64,000 bases of DNA, from the NCBI GenBank assembly GCA_026260175.1, contig JAKCWW010000008.1, forward strand, positions 141,861-205,860. Direction: 5' to 3'. Shown here in pieces: positions 50,300 to 60,989 of this stretch (its first letter is position 1; each line of letters opens with the position of its first letter). This DNA comes from Reticulitermes lucifugus. Its lineage: Eukaryota > Arthropoda > Insecta > Blattodea > Rhinotermitidae. A program made the translations under genes and the position numbers. The notes below the pieces were generated by a model. The model saw only the letters and a list, made by a program, of their open reading frames with translations, made no database searches and was not told the DNA's origin.

Positions 50300-50321
50300 G
50301 GGGGTGCGGGGGGGGTGGGGG
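50300..50321 (+). other. G-quadruplex-type tract
   Basis: GGGGG-TGC-GGGGGGGG-T-GGGGG gives four or more G-runs with short loops in otherwise AT-rich DNA. This is a classical quadruplex-forming pattern. No gene start is evident nearby. Confidence 0.5.
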
Positions 50322-50574
50322 AAGTCGATGATTCAGCAGGTTTTAATTTTTGAAAATTTTTCCTCCCACCTGTTGTCTGTTAAAGGTGTTTAGGTAAAAT
50401 AATCACGAAGATTCTGAGAAAGAAACTAAAATCCAAACACACGTTGTTCACGCGATATGCACACTTAATATATGGTGAAGTACGTGATATGCATAGCTGC
50501 CACTGCTCTTGGAAAGATTAAAAGCCAGATGAAAAAGGTAGGAAGAAGTGATATAACGTTTTGGATTAATAACT

Positions 50575-50680
50575 GCAATAAAACCAAAAAATCCTAATTA
50601 TTTTGTGTATTTATCAGTTAAAGAAACAATTTATCTTCGACATGTTTCGACCCTATAGGTAATGACGTTCAGGAGAAAAT
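50575..50680 (-). repeat. Dispersed repeat carrying the stem-loop motif
   Basis: The minus strand reads CTCCTGAACGTCATTACC, TATAG, GGT, CGAAACATGTCG (50675-50638), then a tail with AAAAAATCC and TTTTATTG. The motif is diverged (CTGAACG instead of CTGAAGA), but the order and the CGAAACATGTCG ending are kept. Confidence 0.45.
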
Positions 50681-51322
50681 GTTTATAAATAGGAAACCTT
50701 ACGCTTCGGTCTAAGAGAGACATTTAAAATAAACCAAATTTATTTTGATGGTTTTCAATTCATCACTACAAATAACACTAACGGTATGGACTGAAAGATA
50801 ACATTCTGGAACAGGAAGTTAGAAATATTTACATTACAGTGGATTTTAAGTTTTAATAATTCACTTATTTGTGGTTTAGTTAATGAATATATCAGAAGAC
50901 TATATTACAAGGGTTCACAATTTTTTGCGTTTGCATTATACATTGTGCTCAACAGTGCAACATATATTTACCTATGAACAAGAGCAAATATTTGTGTCCT
51001 GCCTTTGCACACAATAAATTCTTGGTACATGATACAGTATGTCTTACCGAAACACAATAGAATCCTGAATTTTTTTTAATATTATTTAGAATTACGACAA
51101 ACTTAAATTATATGTATATTGAAAGAGTACAGAGAGAACACAACATTCTACTACATTCTGTTGGAAAACTATCATGCTACTGCAGGTCAGTTTGAAAGTA
51201 TGGGAATTGCTTTTACCCACCTCTATTACACAATGTCGAATAATAAAATGCCTAAAATAATGAATTTAAATTACGTGGATTAAATTGCTGGTGGCCAAAG
51301 TTTTAGGTACAGCATGCTATGG
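50681..51322. other. No gene recognised
   Basis: AT-rich sequence. Nothing coding or repetitive was recognised. Confidence 0.4.
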
Positions 51323-51615
51323 GGGTACGTGGTGGCGCAGTTGGTTGAGGCACTGCCCTAAAAGCCGGGAAGTCGTGGGTTCGATTCCCGATGGGGTTAA
51401 TGACTTAATCCTTCCGGCCACACTATGGCCCTGGGGCCGACTCAACCTCTAACAGAAATGAGTACCTGGAGTATCTCATGTGGGGGAAAGGAGGCCGGTG
51501 CGTAAGGCTGACAACTTTACCACCTTCATGTGCTGATTTTCTACAAATTCTGGGAGCCTACAACTCCTGAAGCCCTAAGGGCTTGTCCAGGCCTGTAATG
51601 GGTTTACATTTCTTT
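51323..51615 (+). repeat. tRNA-derived SINE, family B
   Basis: The head is GGTGGCGCAGTTGGTTGAGG (box A) with box B GGGTTCGATTCCC near 51377-51390. A GC-rich body follows (CCACACTATGGCCCTGGGGC, CTCATGTGGGGGAAAGGAGG) and the copy ends CAGGCCTGTAATGGG. The sequence is well kept and differs from families A, C and D. No clear target duplication was found. A real tRNA gene is unlikely because the 3' acceptor strand does not pair with the 5' end. Confidence 0.75.
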
Positions 51616-52152
51616 ACGTCTATCATAGTATTTAATGTGGACAAGATAAAAAAAATCCTTAAATACTGCAGTATTACAGGTCACTAATTTCAGATTTGAA
51701 ACTGCACACTCCAAAATACCGAAGAGGTGTGTTTTCCACCCAAACACAACCTCCGAACTTCACAAGTTAACCATCAACATTATAACTGCATAAAAAATTT
51801 AAAATTTCAAAAATGTCCAGTAGCATCTCTTATCACGTTGTGTAGCCTGTTATACTGACACATCCTTCTGACCGTTTTGTATCACCTTTCCTACTATTCT
51901 AAGTGTTACTGGAGGCTGTTGCTGGTTGTAGCAGCATTTCTTGTAATACGGTATTTATGATGTTCTTCTAAATTACATCGCTATACTCTTAGCTGGTCCC
52001 AACAGTGCACTTTTCAGAACAAACGTCTTCTAAAGAATTTCAATTATTTCAAACCCTGAAGTACGTTATAAGGTACCTGATGTCCGAATCTTGAGGTTTT
52101 TATAACAATTACTGCGGTTCTTGTTTTTCATTGCATGTGGCGCTGTGTTCTA

Positions 52153-52191
52153 CCCCTGAAGATAGAGGTAGCAATTTTTTCTCAAACGTTA
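52153..52191 (+). repeat. Stem-loop motif copy (degraded)
   Basis: CCCCTGAAGATAGAGG, then a TTTTTTCTC stretch, then AAACGTTAGTACC. The two conserved blocks are present but stem pairing is poor. Confidence 0.35.
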
Positions 52192-52499
52192 GTACCTATT
52201 CACCACGTTACACTGCGTCACTAATCTTCAGTGCAGTAACTAGGCTATGGGATGTACGAAATTACAATCTGTGCTGGATTCTCGGAAACTTTACAGTGTT
52301 CTTCTTTTTATACTAATTCCGGAACTGGCAACCAATGGATAACGGGCGACAATTTCCACGGTGGTATAGCGTCCAGGCCGTAAAGCTGAGCTCATATCTG
52401 GTGACCAGATCAAGTGTGCTCACACTTACACGTTGATAGCGCAATGTTGCTTAACTAAAGTTACAACTTCACTAGCAATTCTTCCAGTATAAATTGTGA

Positions 52500-52640
52500 A
52501 GAAGGTTGAGTGGCTTGCAGATCTGGTCTCGACATTTTGGAGAACTGAATATTTCCTGCCCCCTTTAAAATTGAACCCCGATCCTCCGGTCGTCCAGTCC
52601 GTGGCCTAGTCATTGTACTGAGCTAACTCGCTTCCTTATA
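52500..52640 (-). repeat. tRNA-derived SINE head, family C type
   Basis: The minus strand reads AGCGAGTTAGCTCAGTACAA (box A), then GGAGGATCGGGGTTCAATTT (box B GGGTTCAAT). It is followed by a body remnant and no clear tail. Confidence 0.5.
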
Positions 52641-53329
52641 TGTTAAGATGGTCGAATAGAAGAAGAGATTAATACGCAAGCGCGAATTACGGAGTTACGT
52701 CAAAGTTCTTTTGGGCCTTAAGGAAAGAGTCGCTTTTGACATCCAGAAATAGATGGCAGGCTACTATCAGTAGGCAGAATAAATGTTCTTTTTGTCCTAA
52801 ATAATGTTTTATATACAGAACAAGTACAGAAGTCCCAGAAGAATACGATTGATTTTTATTGCAATTTTTTAAATATAGCAAACGTCTGGCTTCCCAGACC
52901 GTGCAGTTTGTTATGTAGGAAGCTCTACCGTGAAGATGTACGTAGTATGCTTACCTAAATGTTTGTTTCCCACCTATCTGGCTAAATAGCGACGTAGTTC
53001 ATTCTCGTAAAACCATAACATTCTTATATGAAATATTCACAAGAAAATTAGAAAGGCCATAAGAATTCGCGCTATAAACAGAAAACAGTCCTGAAAATTG
53101 TTATTTGATAAAGCTGTACCCAATTAAATTTTAGAAGGGATCTTTTTAGTTAAATAATATTCAAACGACTTTTCCTTAGGTTAGATTATATAAAGCAGTT
53201 ACATCTTTATTAGTATGTATTTGTCAATTATGGTAGTTAAATGCTTATTAAAAGGCGATAAAAAAATCAGCTTTATAAAGCCGTGTGCTCTTCAAAAGCT
53301 TAGTAGTCGCTCAACTATTAAATATTTCC
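52641..53329. other. No gene recognised
   Basis: AT-rich sequence. No coding or repeat signal was seen. Confidence 0.4.
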
Positions 53330-53480
53330 CGTCTTAAATATAACTTGAAAGTTCATTACCATCTTCACAAAAGTTCACCGCTGTCTCCTATTCTAAGTCA
53401 GACGAATAAATTCTACACATTTATATCCAAATTATTTGAGTTCGACTTTAATATTTCCCTCCCATTTATGCGTAGTTCTT
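53330..53480 (-). pseudogene. LINE 3' end, minus strand, decayed
   Basis: The minus strand translates CVEFIRLT, stop, NRRQR, stop, TFVKMVMNF. This is the same closing block as at 47575-47655 (VDWIRLAQDRDRWRAFVNAVMN) with two stops. It is older than the other copies. Confidence 0.6.
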
Positions 53481-54289
53481 CCAAAAGCTTAGCTGGCTTC
53501 AGGTTTTCAGATTAAAAATGTTCAAACTTCTGTTATATCCAATACTTGTCAGAATAAGTTGTCTCACAACGTTCAAGTATTAACTATGCACTTTGATTCA
53601 AAATACGTTGCCTGTTAATGTTTAAAGACAAAATTTAGTGCGTGGAATGTAGTCTAAGGAACTACGGTGTAGTGGGAGAAGGGAGGACGCTAGCAATGGA
53701 ATGGTAAAAGGAAAGCTATGAAATTTAGTCAGTCATATTGCAAGATTAAAGTTGTTACCATCAAAGTACGACGCAAAATTTATCCTTATATCATAAAGTT
53801 CCTTAAATATAAACTGAAAAAATTCCTGCGGTTATGGTCCTGAATATGTTAGCAGTCTTTTATAATTTCGCATTTTAATGTTTGTATTTGATTGTTAATA
53901 CTGAACGAACTTGCCATTATCTCTGGTTATGTAACGTCAACTAATAGGAAAAAATGAAAAAAATGGTTTGTAAAGAATGAGGAGGTGGAGCTGTCGTGTC
54001 CTAATTTCAGGTATGTATATATCCTGGCATTTGTTTGAAGATAACGACGAAAACCACGAACACCTAATCGTTATGGATGTCTCAGACAAGTTTATGGCAC
54101 CTGACGAAGCGTTACTGTTTGGACTAGCAAGCTGAGGTCTTGTGCCCTGCAGGGTCACGTCCCACCTACTGAATAACACTAGCGCCCTCACTGCAGTGAA
54201 CACCACCAGTGCTGCGCATAAGTCTATGGGATCTCAGAGAACAGCACGGCAAGTAGCAGCGTTTCGCATACAGAGGACCGAAAACACAA
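53481..54289. other. No gene; GC rises before the fold-back element
   Basis: AT-rich until about 54060. From there 230 bp of clearly higher GC leads into the left arm of the palindrome. It may be part of the same mobile element. Overlapping frames of 76-89 codons show no motif. Confidence 0.35.
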
Positions 54290-54410
54290 GTTTATTCCCA
54301 AATATTAGTACAATTGGTTTTAATACTCCTGCATGTTTAGACTGCACTTCGCAGTCATCTTCAGGGAGCTGAAAGTGATAAAGATATGTACAGCGTGCTG
54401 TGCAGATTGT

Positions 54411-54686
54411 CAAATATGACACTATTTTTTTTTCTATGGCTCGACAGCCTTATATGGGCCTGGGCCTCCTCGTTTCGTCGAGGTNNNNNNNNNNNNNNNN
54501 NNNNNNNNNNNNNNNNNNNNNNNNNNNNNNNNNNNNNNNNNNNNNNNNNNNNNNNNNNNNNNNNNNCTCACAAGAGACAGACATCCATGCCCCCTGTGGG
54601 ATTCGAACCCACGATCCTAGTAAGCGAGCAGTCGAAGATCCACGCCTTAGACCGCACGGCCACTGGGATCGGCAAATATGACACTA
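54411..54686 (-). repeat. tRNA-derived SINE, family A, nested in the fold-back element, with assembly gap
   Basis: The direct repeats CAAATATGACACTA at 54411-54424 and 54673-54686 are identical and mark the insertion. On the minus strand the head (CCGATCCCAGTGGCCGTGCG) and box B (GGGTTCGAATCCC near 54597) are intact. The tail end is CGACGAAACGAGGAGGCCCA...GGCTGTCGAGCCATAG plus poly-A. Identical duplications suggest a younger insertion than the copy at 12420. The middle, 54485-54566, is unknown (82 N). Confidence 0.88.
54485..54566. other. Assembly gap (82 N)
   Basis: Run of unknown bases inside the nested SINE. Frames crossing it are artefacts. Confidence 0.95.
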
Positions 54687-54947
54687 ATACCATCTAAATA
54701 TTTTACAACCTGTATAGCACTCTGTACATGTCTTTAACACTTGTAGCTCTCTGAAGATGGCTGCGATTTGCAGTCGAAACATGTAGAAGCATTAAAACAG
54801 ATTGCGCTTTTTAGTTGGAAATAAAATTACAATTAGACGGAAAATGTACAATATTAAATTTAGAGGAAAAGAAAATGTGCGCTACATTTTAAGAAGTTGT
54901 AAAGATAAAGTAAGAATTCTCCCTTATAAATACAGATGGTGGAAAGG

Positions 54948-55178
54948 CAGTATAGCTCCACGCAACTCTAAACTCAGTGCCAGATATTGGTGAGGGTTCG
55001 GCTTCACTCCCCGGTCGCCTTGTAGCCCGGCATTCTTTACCTAGAAGACTGAGTGGACCAATTTAGACCTGGACAATAAACAGAGGCAAGAAATCTCTGA
55101 CCGTCCGTGAAATCAAACCCTGGTTGCTCCGTCTTTCATCCCGTAGGGCAGTCACTCTACTGACTGAACTAGCCCCTG
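54948..55178 (-). repeat. tRNA-derived SINE, family C
   Basis: The minus-strand head CAGGGGCTAGTTCAGTCAGT (box A) starts at about 55178. Box B is CAGGGTTTGATTTC near 55110. The body is moderately GC-rich and the element ends GTGGAGCTATACTGCC near 54950, matching the end of the copy at 31764. Confidence 0.65.
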
Positions 55179-55929
55179 TTACATACTATCACAAATTCAT
55201 GTACTATTTATACAGGTAATTATTTATACGAAGATTGGTGCTTCTGGGACATGACGCCGTGCATTCAGAAAGGTAGCAGTGCTTTTGAGGGTCCCGCTGC
55301 CTGCATATTCAAGGTAGATATTAGGATATACGTTACTAAATCTATGATTTGTCTTAGAAAATTATTATTCAAATACGAATCATCGATGTATTAAGTTTAC
55401 AATAATTTTAACTAACATACGAAGTCTGTTTTGCCGTTACTGTGAAGAACGAAATGAAATCAACCATGACCATATTATTCAAAGTTCGAAAATTCCGTTA
55501 TCCAGCGCCTTGGCTGAGGATTTCTTCCCATGGTTTGCAGCAGATTAGCGTGCAAGTCGTTCTCAGACTCTTGCAAGATCTTTTCAAAACTGGTTAAACA
55601 ATAATGGGGCCGAACACGAGGGTCACGTAATATTCCACAGCGACACGTTTACTTTGACTATTAGTCTTGTATGTTTCAGCCCGTTAATGCACTGCCCTTT
55701 ATCATCCGGTCTTGAAAAACAGGTTGTCTGCTATGAAAAGGAAGATGCGGCGTACAGAAGGATGATGTATAAAAGAATAAGAAGGTGAATTCTCTACTCT
55801 TTTTATGTATACGTGTATTCCTTCAGGGGTTGGTGTGAAGATGGACCCTTCTACTTGGTATGGGGTCGTCAAAGGAGGAAAGGGGAAGAACGAGGTTCCT
55901 AAGCAAAGGAGAGTTTTGGCGTGGGGTGA
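55179..55929. other. No gene recognised
   Basis: Mixed composition. No motif was recognised in short frames. Confidence 0.4.
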
Positions 55930-56520
55930 GGCTGCTTGCACACACGCAAAGCTTCCCTTGACCCCTCAGTACTCCTCCACATTCCTCCCCCTCAACTTCT
56001 CATCCCCCCTTCTCCTTGCCCTGGCCACAAGGTCCGCATCCCAGCGCTTACTTTGCATTAACAAATACTGTAGCTACTCCCCCTACCCACAGCACCATCT
56101 CCTGGACGACTCTCCTCCACCTCCACCTCATCATCCTAACTCCCCATACTTGTGCCGCCACTGCTGCCGCCATCAAAGGCTCCCTGGTTCGGTCGGTGTA
56201 TAGTACGGTGCTGTTCGCCATCCACATATGTGTTCCGTCCTCGTATATGTACGGGACCTGCTAGCGGCCCCTTTTGCCCCTTACTGTACTGTACATAGCC
56301 AAAGTGTTTATACATGGGAAGTAATTTCCCCTGCCATCACAAAGAGAGGGAGATAGTACAGAGGGAGACAGCGAGAAAAACGAAGGACCACTTCTCCTCC
56401 GCTAGCTCCATTGAGAACAAGATCAATACAGCAGGGAAGCAAGCTTTGCTGCAGCAAGTAGCTAGACCCTGGGCCTCGAGACAAGATCTTGCTATCTGTA
56501 ACCAACTACAAACATGCTGA
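55930..56520 (+). other. C-rich, GC-elevated island
   Basis: 55960-56180 is strongly C-rich on the plus strand (runs such as CTCCTCCACATTCCTCCCCC). 56180-56520 stays GC-elevated, with CpG-containing words. Two overlapping frames (132 and 82 codons) and a later 68-codon frame at 56314-56520 are open, but their Pro/His/Leu-rich composition follows from the base skew. It could be a decayed 5' exon or promoter region of an unseen gene, or simple low-complexity sequence. I cannot tell which. Confidence 0.4.
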
Positions 56521-57150
56521 AGGAAATTCTGTTTCTAGAAGCCCCTACATCCATGAAAATAGTATTTTTATTCTTTAAGAAATTTCATGGCACGTAAAAC
56601 TTTCATCTCACTGACTCAAAAAATTAAGATCCTTTGTTCGAACGTTCCAGACAAAACCTACTGTCGACGTACAGTGTCTTTATGGTTCCGACTTTCTTGG
56701 AAACCAATTAATTACAACTGACGCATCACTCGTTTGAAATAAAGTATTACCCTCAGGATGTTAAACAGTCCTGTATTCAGCAACGTGGCTCCAATCGACG
56801 TCTTCACACACATTTCCGTCTCTCAAAACTAATTATGATCATTTTTTATTCTCTCACAATGGATCCCAAGAACAATGTGTGTGTTTTCTTTTTTCGTCCT
56901 CTTTTTTTTTAGTTCTCTCCCACTGCAAATTACAAAGCGCTATAAAATTCTCTCCCTCTCTCTGTCTAGCGATCTTTCCACCCGCCAGAGAGATAAAGCT
57001 ATATTTTGGCTGAAACTTTGCATGCGCACTGCAGCTACAAATAATGTCCCTCTGTACCTCGCCTATAGTTGTAATGGTAATTAGGAAATATTCTGTTGGC
57101 CATCCCGACAATGCGCAACAAAAAGTACAATTTGTAAAACTTTTGGGGAG
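56521..57150. other. No gene recognised
   Basis: Contains pyrimidine-rich CTCTCTCT runs near 56950. A minus-strand 128-codon frame (56854-57240) runs through these runs and the CA repeat, and is not considered real. Confidence 0.4.
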
Positions 57151-57176
57151 CACACACACACAAACACACACACACA
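57151..57176. repeat. (CA)n microsatellite
   Basis: CA units with one interruption. Confidence 0.85.
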
Positions 57177-57689
57177 GAGGAATATCATATTTTGACGCGG
57201 ACGAAGCAATTTTATAAACAACATATATTCCTATCCTCAAGAAGCCTTATTAGCACGCGATTACTTGCATTATGAAGAACGGCTAATGCAATTTGCATTT
57301 TTTGCACATTTATTCCTACACCCTCTCTATTTGGAATGACAACACCTTTTTTTATGGAGACCAAAAACAAGGAAAGCACCTACTCAGATCCAACATTTTA
57401 CAGTCGTATTTAACATTACATATCTAAAAGAAGACTTCGCTTTTCGCCGATAATAACAGAAGTGATTGAATGGTACATTTCCATGGCATGTACGATAAGG
57501 AAATACAACAACTCGATTTGGGATACGAGTGCATGTTTATTTATTCCTAACACTCCTGTTCGTTTAGTTATTTGAAATAAAGTCTATCATCCCATAATAT
57601 AACTATCACTTCATGTTTCTCACGGTGGTAACGACATTACTCTGTTCTAGGACGTGACAAAGTGTATTACTATATATACAACACTCAAG

Positions 57690-57890
57690 TTCTGTTTGCA
57701 TGAGAGTTTTAAGGTGTTCGCGGCTGTGCAGCTGAGGATCCTCTTCTTCCAGGATATAACGCTGCGGTTCCGACGTTTCGAGATGATGTATTGGCCTCAT
57801 CTTCAAGCGTCGAATTGTCCAAGAAGAATTGCGACCCTTGGAGATGAAGCCATTACTTTCCTTTGAAACATCGGAATATGAGTACCCAGA
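57690..57890 (+). repeat. Dispersed insect repeat with pseudo-coding signature and motif pair
   Basis: The translated plus strand (SFKVFAAVQLRILFFQDITL, then FRRFEMMYWPHLQ, then ATLGDEAITFL, stop, NIG) resembles the repetitive 'FKVFTAVTMKNxVFWDVTPC ... RRFGG ... HLQ ... TLEDEAxxFLRNIG' string found in many cockroach and termite predicted proteins. I know that string from general familiarity, not from a search. The repeat contains a stem-loop motif on the minus strand (57767-57808: CTTGAAGATGAGG...CGAAACGTCGG) and one on the plus strand (57836-57878: CTTGGAGATGAAGCC...TGAAACATCGG). These form an inverted pair. Confidence 0.5.
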
Positions 57891-60239
57891 GACGAAGCGT
57901 CATGTGTCAAAAGATCCGAAAATTTCTGCCTTTATTTTCACGGCTACAGCGATCTTAAAGATGGCAGCACATTCGCGCATTCCTTCGAAGCATTAGTACC
58001 TCTTTATCATAGTACACGGAGTCACAATCCATTTGACCGTAAGCTTAATTATAAATATCCCATCATGAAGGAATGTTAAGAGCTTGAAAATAAAATTCCG
58101 CTCATAATCTGCATTCAGTTGTTTCCTTCACGCTGCTGTCGCCTTCAACTCAAGAACTGACTCCCCATTTAAACTTAGTACATCAGCAGCTGCATTTGTC
58201 CCAGAATTGTTGTATGTCCTATACTTTATAAGTTGAGATACTTACAAAGGTACTGAAATTGTATTTTTTTTTCACTATGATATGTGTCTCAGTACAGACG
58301 AGTTAGAGACGTGCAGTGTTACGTCACATTGAACTACTCCATTATCAATACAAATAATTAAGCTCTTGCAGTTTAAAACTAATCTATGCATACCTACAAA
58401 TAATACCGTTTTTTATGATGCCGTATAGTCTGGTAGACATTTGCGGATTTTGGAAGAACGTCCTGTCTCTATATCAGTTTGACTTGGAGGCAGCAGTGTC
58501 CTCCGGCAGGTTAGTAACCTTTCATCAGTATATAAGACAGCACATGCCAGAAGACGTTTCATAGAATTTGTAGTCATGGTCGAGGAAATTCCAAACCTGA
58601 TAACGTGTTTAGAGCACAACAAATAGGCAACACGATGTGTATAACGGATAATTTGAAGAATTTAATTTTACAATAGTTCTATTTATAAGTTTCAGAAAAA
58701 TATACTAATTTTCAGATATGTGCAGCTGTAAGATCTTGTGACGTATTAATAAAATCACGACATGTCTCTGATTCCTTGAACGACTGGTAAATTCTCAAGG
58801 ACCGGCTGCATTGAGTTACTTACTTTTCAGAAAATTTATTATTTAAGTAAAATTTGATTAAACACTTGACGTAGGGCATAGCATATGGAAATCGTAGACA
58901 AAAAAAGATAATTTTTTGAACTGTAAATTTCATATCAGACGGTTGTAAGAACACGAAGCGAACAAACCACAGAAACTTTACCTGCAAATGCAATAAATAC
59001 TAAACTTTCTTTCCTAAGTGTTGTATTCCTTTTAAGCCTGAAATCTACTTACACAGTGTTTAAAAATTCAATTCCCAACTCTTCATTACAAAGGCCAAAT
59101 AATTAATACATTTTATTTAGAGGAATAATTGCTGTTAACCCTGGTTGTATCCCAAAACACAAAAGTACACTCTGTGAAAAAATCACTAGTTCTCAAGTGA
59201 GCGAAACATAAGGTAACCAAATATATAATTTTAAATTTTCTAACTTTACAAGGACATCAATTATTCAAAATTATCCATCTGCAAACATAGTACTAAGGTC
59301 ACTGATACACGCTAAAAGGAGAAGCATGCGATGTTCGGTGAAATGGATATTACATATAACATAATTCGTGTGTTTAATCTACAATGTAAACCTTCATTCA
59401 CAACAAGAATTCAATATTTCAAATCAGTTTAATACAACGACATGATAAAATATCCTATCCACTGTAATTACCCTATTGCTAGTAATAGAAGTGATTCTGA
59501 AGCAACTTAAGTACGCCCACTGTTTGCTCTCATATTTAAACAACACAGATGGATTCTTGTTTCACATGATAGAATAAACAATAATCATTCCGCTAGGTAA
59601 CATTAGTTGGTTCTTCTATATACAGCAATCCGTATGCTTTCTTGAGGTGGGAGATAAATCACTAAATATTTTAGATGAATTAAATGATCAGAACATTAGG
59701 ATAGGTTGTACCACTGATAGTTAAAGAGTATGTGTTTTTCCTGAATACCAAACATACAACCTCTAGCCTTATTTGAATTTGGTGATAGGATTTTTAAGGG
59801 GATGATTTATGTACAGTTGTATTATTCTTACTTATCTTGTCTCAGTACAAAATATACGATCTTCTAAAAAAAAAGAGTGTAAAAATAAAATGAGAATAAA
59901 ATCTACATCTCTTTTCACTTTTTTCCCTATGACCAAACAAGGCTTATGCACAAGTAAATGAGATTATGATCCTTACATGCTACAGAGCTTCTGAAAGCGA
60001 CTTTCTTTTTTAGATTACAGAATGATTTGTGTGCAATTTATATATCTTTAAGTTCCCATTTTTACTGTGGTTTCGTAGGAAATGGCACAGGGAATATTTT
60101 ACACATCATCGCCTTCGTTATTGCATTTTCCAGAAGTGTTTACAGCTGCGATATCTAACCGTAATGGGAGCGTTGTCTGAAAAATTCTTCGGCATTCTAA
60201 ACAGAAATATACATGCAATGTAACATTGTTTAACTGCCC
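57891..60239. other. No gene recognised
   Basis: AT-rich. Frames do not exceed 70 codons. No repeat was recognised. Confidence 0.45.
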
Positions 60240-60325
60240 CCTGGGACACAAATATTCATTACCGTTCTTACAAAACTCGTCACTTACCCCTATCCTGAGC
60301 CTAGTGAAATCAGTCTTTATTTTAA
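60240..60325 (-). pseudogene. LINE 3' end relic, minus strand
   Basis: The minus strand (TAGGCTCAGGATAGGGGTAA, then GTGACGAGTTTTGTAAGAAC, then GGTAATGAA) parallels the LINE closing segment GGCTCAGGACAGGGATAGGTGGCGAGCTCTTGTGAATGCGGTAATGAA in spacing and order. It is too decayed to translate convincingly. Confidence 0.45.
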
Positions 60326-60989
60326 TGGCGTATTTCTTAAGATCCATTGTAATATAAATGCAGCTACTCTTAGGTCCCATAGATCGTCACTTGCATCGAG
60401 ATTTTTCGATTAAAATATTGATTATCATGTGCAACATATATGCTGATTGTCACATATTCTTTACCGAATAACTGCTCTGAAAGTATAGCCTATGTCACAA
60501 TTCGTTCTTAGAAAATAAGTAAATAAACAAATATAATGTTAAGGTATTAAACAAGGTTTGAACCAATGGTGCCATAAACCAGGTCTAGACCGTAAAGAAA
60601 CAGTCCTAAATCCTGCTTCTTCCACGCTCCTTTATGGCCGTCTTTAAGAGATTTTTAACAAAGTAAAGTTTTTAACCTAGCATGAATAAGCTTACAATGG
60701 GACTCTAGTATAAACATATAAGGAAGAAACCATTTCAAAAGATTCTGTACCCTGTAAAGGCACGTGTCTTCGACGTAACCACAAGTGAATAGTTTAAACA
60801 TGCCTGTTTGAGACTCATTCGAATGTGTATAGGCAAAGCCCATTTTGTGAACCACACGCAAAAAAATTCCTCACGTGTGTCGAGGGCCCGGCAAATTGAC
60901 TGAATCCGTGTTCCCCTATATTTGTGTTAGCAAATGATCTTCATGGTCTTTCGTAACTGGATATGACAAATATGTGGAATGGTGTCCTC
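60326..60989. other. No gene recognised
   Basis: AT-rich DNA with 68- to 93-codon frames on the minus strand and no motif. Confidence 0.4.

Larger units (their letters stand above)
54290..54826. mobile_element. Second fold-back element, split by a SINE
   Basis: The left arm (about 54293-54410, minus sense) and right arm (about 54707-54826, plus sense) are inverted copies at roughly 80-85% identity by eye. Both carry the motif CTGAAGATG - GACTGC or GGCTGC ... GCAGTC - (C/T)(G/T)AAACATG, at 54331-54366 (minus) and 54749-54786 (plus). They face outward, as in the element at 7409. An outer AT-rich tail (TTAAAAC...GGAAATAAA) is shared. Before the SINE arrived, the arms were separated by only about 30 bp. 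Confidence 0.7.

Noticed and set aside
51333-51404. Possible functional tRNA gene
   Set aside because: Boxes A and B are good, but the acceptor stem does not close and a SINE body follows.
54386-54697. Open frames of 93-103 codons with MPPVGFEPTILVSE-like text
   Set aside because: They cross the 82-N gap. The apparent protein string is the translated tRNA-like head of the SINE, a well-known source of false predicted proteins.
56854-57240. 128-codon minus-strand frame
   Set aside because: Passes through a CA repeat and CT-rich runs; composition explains the openness.
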